A DNA stretch of 64,000 nucleotides from Epiperipatus broadwayi. Its lineage: Eukaryota; Onychophora; Udeonychophora; Euonychophora; Peripatidae. Positions 21,955 to 33,891 of this stretch are shown piece after piece. The notes below the pieces were generated by a model. That model was not told the origin of the DNA. It did no database searches and saw only the letters and a program-made list of their open reading frames with translations. Location of the stretch: assembly GCA_028023455.1 (NCBI GenBank), contig JAQFVV010012402.1, forward strand, positions 16,620,935 to 16,684,934. The letters are read 5' to 3'. Numbering within the stretch: the stretch's first letter is position 1; every line of letters starts with the position of its first letter. A program made the position numbers and the translations under genes.

Positions 21955-24085
21955 TGTAACGATACATAAAAATGTCGTTACATTAATTTAAAATAAAAAC
22001 TTAAAAGTTCGCAAATAAGAGTAAAAAACTAAACGCTAAAATTAAAAATGTTTGTTATACGTATATACATTCGCACAGATGCTAAACTTTAAAAATATTT
22101 TTTTCATAAACAAAAAAAAAAAAAGTATCTGAACGTATTTTTTTTAATAAAAAAATACCAGATTGAAATATAAAAATATTTTAATAAAAAAATAACGTAA
22201 GTTAAAGTAAAAACAGGTATTAATTAATTCCTGTAATCTGTAAATGGAAATGATTGTTTATTAATTATCTAAAAGCTGTGTAATTAAAAAGTCAGATGAA
22301 AAGTTAGATAAGAGAAGAAAGAAATTTTAGCTTGACCAATGGAAGCACTAAGCCTTGGCTCGGACCCTAACGAAAGTGATAGACTAGTGACGTTTTGTTC
22401 ATTGAATCCTTGTGGATAATATAAAAAGGGAAATACAGTTTTTTTTTCTGACAGTTCCAGCGTGGTGTGTTTGAGAGATGTGGTATGACGCACATACCAC
22501 ACTCTCTATAAAAAAAAAAAAGGGGGAAATGAAAAGACTGTGATACCTTGGACCAGCTATTGCCATCTCCAGAACATTACCTTCCAACGGAGGCATCGCG
22601 GGAATTGAAAGCAGAGGCCTGGACTCTTATACCATAAGCTATATGAAATGAACAATTGTTAAAATCAATCAAGAACTTTCGTCAAGTTTTACAAATTGAT
22701 AAACAAGCCAACTGAAATGTTAAAACGGACTCTTATCTGACTTTTGTAAGTTTTTAAATCAAATTAATAATGTTTAATTTTATATGTTTTCCAATTGATA
22801 AACATCATTTCCATTTTTTTTTCTTATTGTAAAGATTAGTTAAATGTATGAAATTTAAGTTGTTTATAGACGCTTGCATGGATTCGTTTGCGGTTAATTA
22901 TATTTTGGTTTTCATAATTGATCAAAATATATAGACATTCGATAAATAATGATACCTTACGGTGAGTATCTAAAATGTATTTATTCGGATGTCTTTTAAG
23001 TTATTGGTGACAACGCAAGTATCTTATGGTGAATACTATTGGGTTACTTATAAGTTTCCCTCTGCGATTGTCGGTATCAATAATTTTGTATTTTGATCGT
23101 TTATGTTTATTTTGAAATGTTTTTGACCGTGGAATCTATGTAATCGATCTATACCCAACATTTTTAAACAAATCTGTGCGAACGTATTTAAATGTTAAAA
23201 TTAAGTCGGGCGTGAATGGCTATATAGTTTTGTAAAGTTGTATTAAGGGAGGGTAATCTTAGGTTATTCATTTCGTAGTTGAATTGGTTCAATGGATTGG
23301 ATATATTTGTGTAATTAGTAGATGTAGTATGAGGTCCGCTATGGGCAGGATTATAGATATACGCCACACACCCTCTGTTTGCCTATGGATGGGTTTGTAA
23401 GTCGGCAGAAGACCGCAGTCCATTCCTATGGAGTTTTTTGTTTATTGTTCTACTTGCCAACAGATGTCACATTCCTGTTGGTGGAGAGTCAATGTCTTCT
23501 CTATTTCTACTTATTGTTCAGATGTACATTCCTGACAATATAGTATTTTGTGTTGTCGTATCATGCTACATTGAATACATGAATGTATCAGATGGATTGG
23601 CGCCAATTTGGTTGCGAAATTTGTTGCCTAAGGTTAAATCAGGGAAGAATATTTTCTTTTCAAATGCAGATCTATGTAGTCTATTCATACTTGACTATCT
23701 AAATAATAATTAAACTCATTGAAACTTAGTTAAATGTAAAATTAAAAGTTAATATAAAAATCTAAAATGTTAAACTTATTCCTCAAAATTTAAATATTAT
23801 TTTATATGTGCGTAAATAAATATTTTTATATGTTAATTTCTGGCAGTGGCTTTTACTCTTTGATATTTAAGATATAAATTAAGATATAGATTTTTATCTC
23901 TGCGTCTCCACTGAGCTAGTGACTTGGGCTAACGATCGGAATATTTAAATAAAGTGGAATCTTAACAGCGCGTATCTGCCTACTTTATAAATTTTTCTAG
24001 GCTCAAATGCCTAGATGGCGCCCTTGTAGTGCAGATATTGTTTTTGCGGTTAGATTCGATCTTCACTTTCATTCCGATTGGTACA
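21955..24085 (+). repeat. 5' long terminal repeat (2131 bp)
   Basis: It begins with a short stem, TGTAACGA ... TCGTTACA within the first 30 bp, and ends TACA. Near its end it contains TGCCTAGATGGCGCCC, a CTCF-like core (24010-24021). It also carries a 91-codon ORF (23438-23713) that is unchanged in the partner LTR but broken in the related solo LTR at 41292-43484. Confidence 0.85.
23438..23713 (+). other. 91-codon ORF inside 5' LTR, probably not a gene
   Basis: The frame starts MFIVLLANRCHIPVGG and has hydrophobic stretches but no recognised domain. Its copy at 26209-26484 encodes the same protein, as expected for LTRs synthesised from one template. In the solo LTR at 41292-43484 the aligned sequence has a stop soon after the start (near 42550), so there is no sign that the frame is maintained. 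Confidence 0.35.
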
Positions 24086-24732
24086 AACTGGCTACCCAAC
24101 TTGGGCCGATCTTTAATAAACACGAGTGCCCTGAGAATTTTAAAAGTGAATCATGCAAATAACATGTTTTTTCCGAAATAAGTACATTCTTGTACTAACG
24201 TAAAGTTATAGCCAGATGGTTAATAAACCACTAGTACTTTTGAAAATAAATCATGCCCGTAATATTTTTTCTGAAATTAGTATAAATATATTTGTTGTAT
24301 TGACATGGAGTTGCAGTTTAAATTTTTGTGTAAAAAGGTACTGCCAGTAAGAAAAATTGTGCATATGTAGAGATAAATTTGAGGAATAAAAACTAATAAA
24401 TAAAACGTATTAATAAATATAAATCATAATTTTTTTTTTAAAAAGTCTTGTTTAAAATCTAATCGTTTAACTTGCCTAAATAATACTTAAAGGTAGGAGA
24501 AATGAAACTTGGAAGGGAGGGGGCAGAAATTTAGCTGGTAGTAGGGAATCATCAGTCAACTTTTTTTTTTATCATTATATTTGTAATTACTGTTTTGTCT
24601 TTTAAAAAAAAAAAAAGTTTTGTCCTTTTGAAATTTCATATATAACAAATTTGTGTAACGTAATTACTAACACTAAGTAAATTCTTTTTTTTTTTTTTTA
24701 ATGTTTTTGTTTTTTGAGGAAGTTTACTGATA
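24086..24732 (+). other. Interior of the long-LTR element
   Basis: It starts with AAC and the primer-binding-site-like TGGCTACCCAACTTGGG (24089-24105). It has an AATAAA-rich middle, a purine tract GGAAGGGAGGGGGCAG (about 24512-24527) and several A and T homopolymers. No gag, protease, RT or integrase reading frame exists. It is far too short for an autonomous element. Confidence 0.7.
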
Positions 24733-26856
24733 TGTAACGATACATAAATATGTCGTTACATTAATTTAAAATAAAAACTTAAAAGTTCGCAAATAAGAGT
24801 AAAAAACTAAACGCTAAAATTAAAAATGTTTGTTATACGTATATACATTCGCACAGATGCTAAACTTTAAAAATATTTTTTTCATAAACAAAAAAAAAAA
24901 AGTATCTGAACGTATTTTTTTTAATAAAAAAATACCAGATTGAAATATAAAAATATTTTAATAAAAAAATAACGTAAGTTAAAGTAAAAACAGGTATTAA
25001 TTAATTCCTGTAATCTGTAAATGGAAATGATTGTTTATTAATTATCTAAAAGCTGTGTAATTAAAAAGTCAGATGAAAAGTTAGATAAGAGAAGAAAGAA
25101 ATTTTAGCTTGACCAATGGAAGCACTAAGCCTTGGCTCGGACCCTAACGAAAGTGATAGACTAGTGACGTTTTGTTCATTGAATCCTTGTGGATAATATA
25201 AAAAGGGAAATACAGTTTTTTTTCTGACAGTTCCAGCGTTGTGTGTTTGAGAGATGTGGTATGACGCACATACCACACTCTCTATAAAAAAAAAAAAAAT
25301 GAAAAGACTGTGATACCTTGAACCAGCTATTGCCATCTCCAGAACATTACCTTCCAACGGAGGCGTCGCGGGAATTGAAAGCAGAGGCCTGGACTCTTAT
25401 ACCATAAGCTATATGAAATGAACAATTGTTAAAATCAATCAAGAACTTTCGTCAAGTTTTACAAATTGATAAACAAGCCAACTGAAATGTTAAAACGGAC
25501 TCTTATCTGACTTTTGTAAGTTTTTAAATCAAATTAATAATGTTTAATTTTATATGTTTTCCGATTGATAAACATCATTTCCATTTTTTTTTTCTTATTG
25601 TAAAGATTAGTTAAATGTATGAAATTTAAGTTGTTTATAGACGCTTGCATGGATTCGTTTGCGGTTAATTATATTTTGGTTTTCATATTTGATCAAAATA
25701 TATAGACATTCGATAAATAATGATACCTTACGGTGAGTATCTAAAATGTATTTATTCGGATGTCTTTTAAGTTATTGGTGACAACGCAAGTATCTTATGG
25801 TGAATACTATTGGGTTACTTATAAGTTTCCCTCTGCGATTGTCGGTATCAATAATTTTGTATTTTGATCGTTTATGTTTATTTTGAAATGTTTTTGACCG
25901 TGGAATCTATGTAATCGATCTATACCCAACATTTTTAAACAAATCTGTGCGAACGTATTTAAATGTTAAAATTAAGTCGGGCGTGAATGGCTATATAGTT
26001 TTGTAAAGTTGTATTAAGGGAGGGTAATCTTAGGTTATTCATTTCGTAGTTGAATTGGTTCAATGGATTGGATATATTTGTGTAATTAGTAGATGTAGTA
26101 TGAGGTCCGCTACGGGCAGGATTATAGATATACGCCACACACCCTCTGTTTGCCTATGGATGGGTTTGTAAGTCGGCAGAAGACCGCAGTCCATTCCTAT
26201 GGAGTTTTTTGTTTATTGTTCTACTTGCCAACAGATGTCACATTCCTGTTGGTGGAGAGTCAATGTCTTCTCTATTTCTACTTATTGTTCAGATGTACAT
26301 TCCTGACAATATAGTATTTTGTGTTGTCGTATCATGCTACATTGAATACATGAATGTATCAGATGGATTGGCGCCAATTTGGTTGCGAAATTTGTTGCCT
26401 AAGGTTAAATCAGGGAAGAATATTTTCTTTTCAAATGCAGATCTATGTAGTCTATTCATACTTGACTATCTAAATAATAATTAAACTCATTGAAACTTAG
26501 TTAAATGTAAAATTAAAAGTTAATATAAAAATCTAAAATGTTAAACTTATTCCTCAAAATTTAAATATTATTTTATATGTGCGTAAATAAATATTTTTAT
26601 ATGTTAATTTCTGGCAGTGGCTTTTACTCTTTGATATTTAAGATATAAATTAAGATATAGATTTTTATCTCTGCGTCTCCACTGAGCTAGTGACTTGGGC
26701 TAACGATCGGAATATTTAAATAAAGTGGAATCTTAACAGCGCGTATCTGCCTACTTTATAAATTTTTCTAGGCTCAAATGCCTAGATGGCGCCCTTGTAG
26801 TGCAGATATTGTTTTTGCGGTTAGATTCGATCTTCACTTTCATTCCGATTGGTACA
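24733..26856 (+). repeat. 3' long terminal repeat (2124 bp)
   Basis: This is the direct copy of 21955-24085, differing in poly(A)/poly(T) lengths and in a handful of substitutions (for example ATGGGCAGG versus ACGGGCAGG near 26112). It contains the same 91-codon ORF (26209-26484) and the same CTCF-like core, CCTAGATGGCGC at 26781-26792. Confidence 0.85.
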
Positions 26857-26860
26857 ATAT

Positions 26861-27358
26861 AAAAATCTACTACTTTATCACTATGAGAACTTATTGGGGT
26901 ATAAACCTGAATTATCTGCATTTGGTATCTGCTATTAAGTTGTATAACTAATCTTGCCACTCTGTCCGATACACCATCAATCTCCACAATATGTTCTTCC
27001 ACTTTTTATTTATAATGAATCCTACTCCACTTGTATTTCCAATATTTGTGCCTTTATAATAGAGTATATGTCCACTTTTTAAATCAATTGTCACTTCACT
27101 TTTTCTTCTAAGTTCACAAAGTCCAATAATGTCCCATTTAATATAAGACAGTTCTTCTTCTAATTCTTGCAATCTTCCTTCACTTGAAAGTGAGCTGCAG
27201 TTGTAAGTCCCTAAATAAAAAGTCATCATCAAATGGCAGCCTGGATCCGCAATCAGGGGATTCTTAACACCCTCCACCTTCGGCCACCAACTGCTGCCTT
27301 GGTTGGTGACTTTACAGCCTCCTGGGAATAAGGGCCATGCTTTATTGCTGTCTATCAT
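26861..27358 (-). pseudogene. RTE copy B endonuclease, N-terminal part
   Basis: The frame starting near 27358 reads GTYNCSSLSSEGRLQELEEE, then WDIIGLCELRRK (catalytic Glu region) and NTSGVGFIINKKWKNI. A frameshift near 26980 then leads into IDGVSDRVARLVIQLNS and IIQVYTPISSHSDK. These are the early motifs of an EEP endonuclease. The domain stops at VVDFYI where the LTR element is inserted. Confidence 0.82.
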
Positions 27359-27655
27359 AATTGTATATATGTATTGAAAAAATATTTATCATTTACACAT
27401 TCATTCTGCCTTATCAGGCACTGAGAAGACCATGGTGTTTCTTGATCTTAAACTCAGAGGTAAAAAGCCAGTAAACTCACTCCGCTGGCTAATGCGTGTT
27501 GGTGAGCAGCCTATCCATGTTCATATATTAGATGAATAATCACATAGTAATAACAGCTGCAACAACAATAACGTATGGAGTGGACACTACGAATTTACCC
27601 TGTTTGGTTCCTTTAAGGCCTCGAAGAGGAATCAAAGGATATCCTTTCAGTTAAT

Positions 27656-28601
27656 AGCAAACTATAACGTTATATAGTATCTTGCACTATTTCATTCATC
27701 AAGTTAAATTCTAATCATAATAACATAGTTAGAGAAATATCTCAAATTTGCAGATGATAAATCTAAAGGTTACCAATTTAATTTCCACACATCAAGCCAG
27801 TGATACTTGAAGATTAGAATATTACTATTCAAAACCTTTCTTCATACTAACCCATATGTTACTATTAACAGTGAAATATATTTACAAAAACATAACTAAT
27901 CATCATCAAGTCTATGCTAAACTTGGGCCAGAATAATATAAAAGAGCAATCATCAGTATTTCTTGCTGATCATACGTGCTAAAATAACTGCAAAAGTAAA
28001 TGATATATAAAATACATCAAAGCTGATCTTCATTAATGCTCAGAGCTATTAGGTACCATGCATTTATTAGCCATAAATAAATTAATCATAATCAAACTAT
28101 AAATAATTTGTCGATTTCAAGAGTGACTCTATAGATGTCTATAGACATCCATATAGTCCAGGATTAGCTCTGAAATTGGAAGACACTGTAAACAAAAACA
28201 ATCAATTATTTAATCTATTTTAATATTAAAAACTTCACTGAATAACTCAAAGTAATGATTAATAAATTTATTGAGCAATTAAAAATAAACAAATAATAAT
28301 AACATGAAAGATCTGATAAATATTCTACAATGCAAATACATATTCTGATTTTGACACATTTATTACAAATATCTAGAAATTTTTAACAGATTGAAAAAAA
28401 ACAATAAAACACAAATATATAAATAACTAGTTTACATAATGCATATGCAAACACATATAAATACATTGTTATGCATATAAGGTAATAAAATATTCCAATC
28501 ATTAGTAATCCAATAAATATTTTAATAAAATAAATAGTGAATGGATGTAGATATACATACATGTCTTAATCACGGCAAGTAATCTTATATATATATATAT
28601 A
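27656..28601. other. AT-rich non-coding stretch
   Basis: Beyond the probable 5' end of RTE copy B no gene is visible. It contains a small palindromic word around 28128-28155 (GATGTCTATAGACATC) and an (AT)n run just before 28600. Confidence 0.5.
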
Positions 28602-28655
28602 TTAGAGGTTAAAGAAAATTGGTAATATATATTACCAATTTTCTTTAACCTCTAA
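28602..28655. repeat. Perfect 54-bp palindrome
   Basis: Two 27-bp arms with no spacer are exact reverse complements, beginning TTAGAGGTTAAAGAAAATTG. It directly follows an (AT)n run. It may be a MITE end-to-end remnant or a hairpin at an AT-rich breakpoint. Confidence 0.95.
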
Positions 28656-28785
28656 ACAAATGATTTCACAATTTAATCCAAAATACACAAATAAATTGCA
28701 ACATTGTCAATTTTTCATTATACTTTTCTACTCTAAAATACATTTTTTTTTATAAAAGTCATAAAAAAATCAAAATAAGATATTA

Positions 28786-29500
28786 ATAATTTTTATTAGT
28801 CATTCATTGGACTAGAGATTATCCGCTTGATGAATAATATTCAGTAGTATAATTTTCACTACACCACTCTCCATCAAGGTAAGGACTAGTTCTTATCCAC
28901 TTTTAACATCTTGTGGAAGGGTATATTTATAAACATATAACCAAAGACATGCATGAAAAAAAAGTACGATCATCAAGATGCGCCTCTCATGCTGAACCAA
29001 CATTGATCAGTTGGCACAAATCACATTCCCTTATATATATCTTTCTCATTGTTTAGTATATAGAGATAGCATACTACAGTTTAATTGATGTGTCAAACTT
29101 GCTGCTCTCACAACTTTGATACAAACTTCTTAATGAAAGTATATTAATAATTTTTATTAGTCATTCATTAGACTAGAGATTATCCACATAATGAATAATA
29201 TTCTAAAGTATAATTTCCACTCATGCAGGGTAGGGACTAATTTCTATCAACTTTTAACATCTTTTTCATGACTTTGAATTTATGTTTATAATTATACTTC
29301 ACAAGACGTTAGCCGGGAGGTCATCACAGCCATCTTGCAAGCAAGTAGTTGGTTGCAGACGGTTATGGGTTCGCGTCCCGCCTGATGCTATGACATATGG
29401 AAAAAAAAGATGTTAAAAGGAGATAGAAACCAGTCTGCCTTGTGTGAGACTAGTATTAGTGGAAATTACATGATATAATACTATTCATTAAAAGAAAATA
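28786..29500. repeat. SINE cluster: two direct body copies, one inverted copy with a tRNA-like head
   Basis: Segments 28786-28915 and 29147-29275 are direct copies 361 bp apart, sharing TTTTTATTAGTCATTCATT and CTTTTAACATCTT. The same body appears inverted at about 29404-29500 (GATGTTAAAAGGAGATAGAA). Immediately before that inverted copy is a tRNA-like head (29308-29400) with A-box-like TTAGCCGGGAGG and B-box GGGTTCGCGTCCC. Head plus body defines a tRNA-derived SINE. A fragment of the palindromic family (GCTGAACCAACATTGATCAG) lies between the direct copies, near 28990. Confidence 0.65.
29308..29404 (+). repeat. tRNA-derived SINE head
   Basis: A-box-like TTAGCCGGGAGG and B-box GGGTTCGCGTCCC are spaced as in a pol III promoter, followed by CTGATGCTATGACATATGG and a short A run. 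The same tail, CTGATGCTATGACA, follows a B box at 40400-40425, so it is a repeated family and not a single tRNA gene. Confidence 0.6.
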
Positions 29501-29595
29501 TATTCCTATAGTTTCTATTCCCTGAAGCCTTTTAATCCTATCTTGGTTTTGGTCAGGTTTTTGTTGTTGTTTTTTGTGAAACTTTTTTTATTATG

Positions 29596-30385
29596 ATTAG
29601 CTGACTAATTTATCAATTCATTCTAGAGTTGTTTACTTTTAAAACAAATCACTATAATAGAGGTTAAATACTTTTTTAAGACAATAAATAGAAATATCTT
29701 TTTCTTAATACCAATTAATGTTTGATATTAATCACTAGTCAGTTTATTCCATTTGTTTTTTAAATGTATGTAAAAAATACCAATAGCAATATGATTATAT
29801 ATAATCAGTTTTTGTCTGTATTTCTATACATATGCAATAATTTTTTCCTGTATGTTCTTCTACATGTGTCTATCATAGCTCAATGTCTGCCACTGAAATC
29901 CATTAATAGTATAACCTCTCATATAGATTGTATTACACAACCTGATTATTACATATACAAGATAAATGCTGGTTTCCACAATTTCTAATTTTAGATACAG
30001 TAAGCAATGTCTACTAAAAATTTGGCACATCATGTAATATATATGAGAAGATATCCTATTGATGGATTCCAGTGATGAGAATTGAGCTATGATAGATATA
30101 TGTAGAAAAACACATAGAAAATATGTATTATTGCATGTATAGAAGTACAGACAAAAACTGATTACATAACTTCATACTGCTATTGATATTTTTTACATAC
30201 ATTTAATGAACAAATGGAAGAAATTGACTCACGAGTAATATATATATATATAAATATCTCTTATTTCAAACACTAATTGGAGTTAAGAAAAATGTACTTC
30301 TATTTATTGTTTTAAAAAGAGTATGTAATCTCCATAGTGATTTGTTTTAAAAGTAAATACTTCTGGAATGAATTAGTCAGCTAAT
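29596..30385. repeat. Large imperfect inverted repeat, arms about 345 bp
   Basis: Arms 29596-29938 and 30032-30385 match in inverse with many mismatches and indels, for example outer ends ATTAGCTGACTAAT and ATTAGTCAGCTAAT. The loop is about 90 bp. A word from the loop (ATGCTGGT ... AGTAAGCA) recurs in direct orientation at about 30407-30470. It looks like an old inverted duplication or large MITE. Confidence 0.75.
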
Positions 30386-31689
30386 AAAAAGACATAAAAA
30401 TATAAAATGCTGGTAATCCACAACTCACTTTATCTTCCATCATCTCCAATTTCAGATAAAGTAAGCAGTGCCTTCAACACCCATATTGGACTTTAGCACA
30501 CTACAGAAAAACCTTCCCTCTTTACTTCTCTGAAAACTGAAATTTGACTAATGTGGGAACCATAAATTCATATGAACTGCTCTTCAAAAAAGGTTACTAT
30601 TCTTAGCTACTTCAATTAAACTTCTTCACCTCAGCAAATGTATTTCATTGAGACGAACTGTATCAATATTAAAATTTTACAGTTTTTTTAGGTCAAAGAA
30701 ATATTGGATCTCATAGAGTTCATTTCAAACAGAATTAGCATATCCCATATCTTAATCCTGTCATCTTCTCTATTACAAATATTACTATTGTTTGGCAGCC
30801 TACCATATTTTGAACACAGATTACTTTAGATCATATTTTATAGGTCCTATTTTTATGAGGGATGGGGTGTTAGACCTTAATTAAGGTGTCCCAACTACAT
30901 AGTTATTTGTTAATTGAAATTTCTACATCAAATTATTTTTTATGTGACTCAGAGATAGTCTAATTCTATATGATTAACAACCAAAAACTCCAAATCTACT
31001 AAATCTTTCCTTATCAGGTTTTTCAATAGAGAAATATTTTTATATAAGCAACATAAAACTGCATTAAAAACTTTGTTGTGCATAAAATAACATTCGCAAT
31101 GTGGTTGTACAATCTAGTTACCACAATTAGTGTAGAAATAAACATTGGGTTAAGAGTTTGATAATGACCTTTTACCAACCACATTTTTTCATCTTAAGTA
31201 AAAGATTTATAATATTTTCCAACCACATTTTTTCATCTTAACTTAAATAAAAGATTTATAATATCTTCCATTGATGCATAAAATATTAATACTTTTATAA
31301 ATTATTTGCAGAGAAACTGGAATTTATGATAATTAAACACATTCAGATATTAAGTGAAATTTTTAAAAAAGAGAAAACAAATAAATATAAGCTGCCATTT
31401 TGTCTTATATTTATAGATTACAAATGTCATGCCAATCTATACAAAAAATTAATTCTGATTAACTTAGAAATATTATTATTTTGATCCTATATATTATTAA
31501 ATTATAAAGAATTTTCAAGTAAAAGTGACAGCATGATAGAAGTGATTAGATTCCATGATTGCAGTATAAAAATCAATGCTGGTAAAAGGATTTATTTAGT
31601 AGGATGGCACTATTTACAACTATTTTATAATTAATATTTTATGAATTAAAGCAGAAAGCAAATAAAGTAGAAGTTATTCAATCAAAATA
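30386..31689. other. Non-coding stretch with a small tandem duplication
   Basis: Around 31176-31270 a 45-50 bp unit containing CCAACCACATTTTTTCATCT and AAAGATTTATAATAT is present twice in tandem. Nothing else is recognised. Confidence 0.5.
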
Positions 31690-31800
31690 GTATGAATAAA
31701 AGAAAATAAAGATAGATAATAATGAATTAGAAATTGAATATTATAAATGTGAATAGAAACATAATCTATGAAATTCAACATAGAATTAAACTTGAACAAC
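31690..31800 (+). mobile_element. Short RTE fragment (thumb region)
   Basis: The sequence matches the region encoding DELEVNSYK through INHRIELG in RTE copy C; here AATGAATTAGAAATTGA and GAAATTCAACATAGAATTAA are recognisable. It is highly decayed and separate from the following copy. Confidence 0.5.
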
Positions 31801-31844
31801 ATACATTATTATTAAAAAAAACCTACCCAAAAAGCAAAGTTTTT

Positions 31845-33432
31845 AAATAAATTATTTAATCAACAAGAAAATAAAATTCCTACAATTGCTACATCTTCTA
31901 AATTGCCCAGTATTTATGCAATTAAATCTATCAAATGACAAAAACTTCCAGTAATGATGGAATTATAATTGTTATCTTAAAAGAAGCAGTTGAAGAAATA
32001 CAAAAATTGTTGGCAAAGTAATATACCAAATGTCTAAATGATAAAGATGTACCAAATGATTGGAAGAATGCAATAGTAATTTTGATTTATAAAAGGTAAT
32101 AAATAAGATTTTCAGTCTTTTATTAGTTTTATACAAACATTTTACCAAGATAACTTGTCCACAGAGAACATTGGATTTCAACCAACTAAGAAAACAAGCT
32201 GGATATAAAAGTGGTTTTAGTAGAATAGATCATATCCAAGTATTAAGACAAGTTATAGAAATGGTAGTGAATATAAGTGCTTTTGATTTGTAGATTATGA
32301 AAACCTTTTTGATTCAATAATCATTTCTTCAATGATTCACTGGTTCATTAAGATATATACCAAGGATTATGTTATTTTCTAAACAATATTTATCAAAGCA
32401 CAACAGGCATGCTTAAATTACATAATTATACTAAAAATATTAACACTGAACAGAATGTCTAATTGATTCCATATCTCCAAAACATTTTACAGCAGTTATA
32501 AAAAAAATATTTCATGAATTAAAATGGAAAGAAAAGATTAAAATTAATTGAGATTATTTAAGTCATCTAGATTTTGTAGATAATGTAATTGTTTTTGCAA
32601 TTTTGTAGATAATGTAATTGTTTTTGAAAATAATGCTTCAGTTTCAGAATGTGTTAAAAGAGTTATCAGATCAAAGTAAAAAAAATAGTAGTAAAGATAA
32701 ATGCTAAAAAGATTAAAGTAATGTTCAATGGATCAAAACATAAAACTCTTGATAATAATGAATTAAAAGAAATTAACAACTACAAATACCTTGGTCAAAT
32801 TGAAAACATAATGGATAAAATTAATCATAGAATTAAATTGGGATAAAATGCTTTTGGGAGAAGTAACTTGATATTTTAAAAAAAAAAATTGAGTATGAGT
32901 TTAAAAATGAAGGTTTTTAACAAATATATTTAATCAGTTTTTACTTATGAATTTGAGAATTGGACATGTAAAAGAAGGGTAATACAGTGACTTCAGACCA
33001 CCCCAGTGAAATATGGAAAGATGTATCGTAGGAATAACAAGTACAGATCAAAAATGAAAAATACATAGATAAGAGAACAAATAGGTATTAGTAGTGATAA
33101 CATTGAAAAAGTTAAAACTGAAGTAAAAGTGGTTTGGACCCATTATTAGAAGAGATAATATTAATAATCAGTATTAAGCTATTGCATATGCGCTTTGTAG
33201 ATTTTTAACAATAAATGAATACTCCCACTTCAAACACAAAATAAGCCTTTGGAAAAGATAGAATGAATCATAAAAAATGGACAGTTGAAATTTTAAACAG
33301 GATAACAAGACATTATAAAAGAACTAGAAAGGGACTGCATGTGAGATGGGTGAATGAAATAAGGAAGTTTATTGGTGTGATGTGAAGTGGATTAAACTTG
33401 AAACCTTCATCCTGCAGTGGATCGATCAACCA
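31845..33432 (+). mobile_element. RTE copy D, old and heavily decayed
   Basis: The RT domain can be followed with many frameshifts: CTAAATGATAAAGATGTACC region (32034 on), LDFNQLRKQAGYKSGFSR (near 32170-32225), the DYENLFDS box (about 32293-32315), DSISPKHF (near 32466-32490), and a changed catalytic box LDFVDNVIVF (32568-32597) that is followed by a 27-bp tandem repeat of itself. The end still has CCTTCATCCTGCAGTGGATC, the 3' terminal segment of the family. About 110 bp near 33165-33275 is not matched in copy C. It is inactive and much older than copies B and C. Confidence 0.8.
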
Positions 33433-33795
33433 ACAATTATTTATAAATTTTGATACTTGGAAACTTAAGATTAAAAAAGAAATGTGAAGATTGCAGAATA
33501 TTTATGAACTATGGACAAATGTATATTAGAATAATCAGTGAGACTGAAAGCAATACTTGGATGAGAGAATAAGTACATTGCTGATAAGATTGAAAGAAAT
33601 AAGAGTGAAATAAAATTGAAATAGAAGAGATAGTAATAGATTGAAGTTCTAAATTAGATTTCAAAAAAATTTTAAAGTAGAAAAAAAAGGATGTATGAAG
33701 TTATTGGAGAAAAAAACTTCATTCTGCAAAAAATTTAAAGATAAAAATGATAAATGTAATTTCTACACATGAAAACAAAATTCTTCATAAAATTT
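33433..33795. other. Downstream flank of the LRR gene
   Basis: AT-rich sequence between RTE copy D and the 3' end of the LRR gene, with no recognised feature. Confidence 0.5.
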
Positions 33796-33801
33796 TTTAT
33801 T
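33796..33801 (-). terminator. Candidate polyadenylation signal of the LRR gene
   Basis: AATAAA on the minus strand lies about 90 bases after the stop codon of the LRR gene. In such AT-rich DNA the hexamer is common, so position is the main support. Confidence 0.4.
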
Positions 33802-33891
33802 GCAGAATAACACTTACGGTAATGCAGATAATACTGCTCCAAAAGTCATAAAAAAGTAATATAAGCTAATATATTATCAAAAAAAAAAACA

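Larger units (their letters stand above)
21955..26856 (+). mobile_element. Long-LTR, nearly empty LTR retroelement with 4-bp target duplication ATAT
   Basis: Two direct repeats (21955-24085 and 24733-26856), each starting TGTAACGATAC and ending TTGGTACA, enclose only 647 bp. The host duplication ATAT occurs at 21951-21954 and 26857-26860, and the flanks are two halves of the same RTE endonuclease. Three bases after the left repeat lies TGGCTACCCAACTTGGG, a plausible primer-binding site. This is the layout of an LTR retroelement, and 4-bp duplications fit Ty3/gypsy-like integrases. The interior has no gag or pol, so it must be non-autonomous. No clear purine tract abuts the right LTR; a GGAAGGGAGGGGGCAG tract lies about 210 bp before it. 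The repeats differ by only about eight substitutions that I noticed plus homopolymer length, implying a recent insertion. Confidence 0.85.
18926..27655 (-). mobile_element. RTE-type non-LTR retrotransposon, copy B, near full length but split by two LTR insertions
   Basis: Read on the minus strand it holds a 5' leader (about 27655-27360), an N-terminal endonuclease segment, the endonuclease C-terminus, the RT and a 3' end finishing in a TGATGATGATGATG tail at 18927-18940. The order EN-RT, the single coding region and the short simple-repeat tail fit the RTE clade. It is interrupted by an LTR element at 21955-26856 and a solo LTR at 20794-21378. Remaining RTE segments are 18926-20788, 21384-21950 and 26861-27655. 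The exact 5' end is uncertain. Frameshifts and stops make it inactive. Confidence 0.85.

Noticed and set aside
29308-29404. Genuine tRNA gene
   Set aside because: It has A- and B-box-like words, but no cloverleaf with paired acceptor arm could be drawn, and a relative with the same tail exists at 40340-40440, so a SINE head is more likely.
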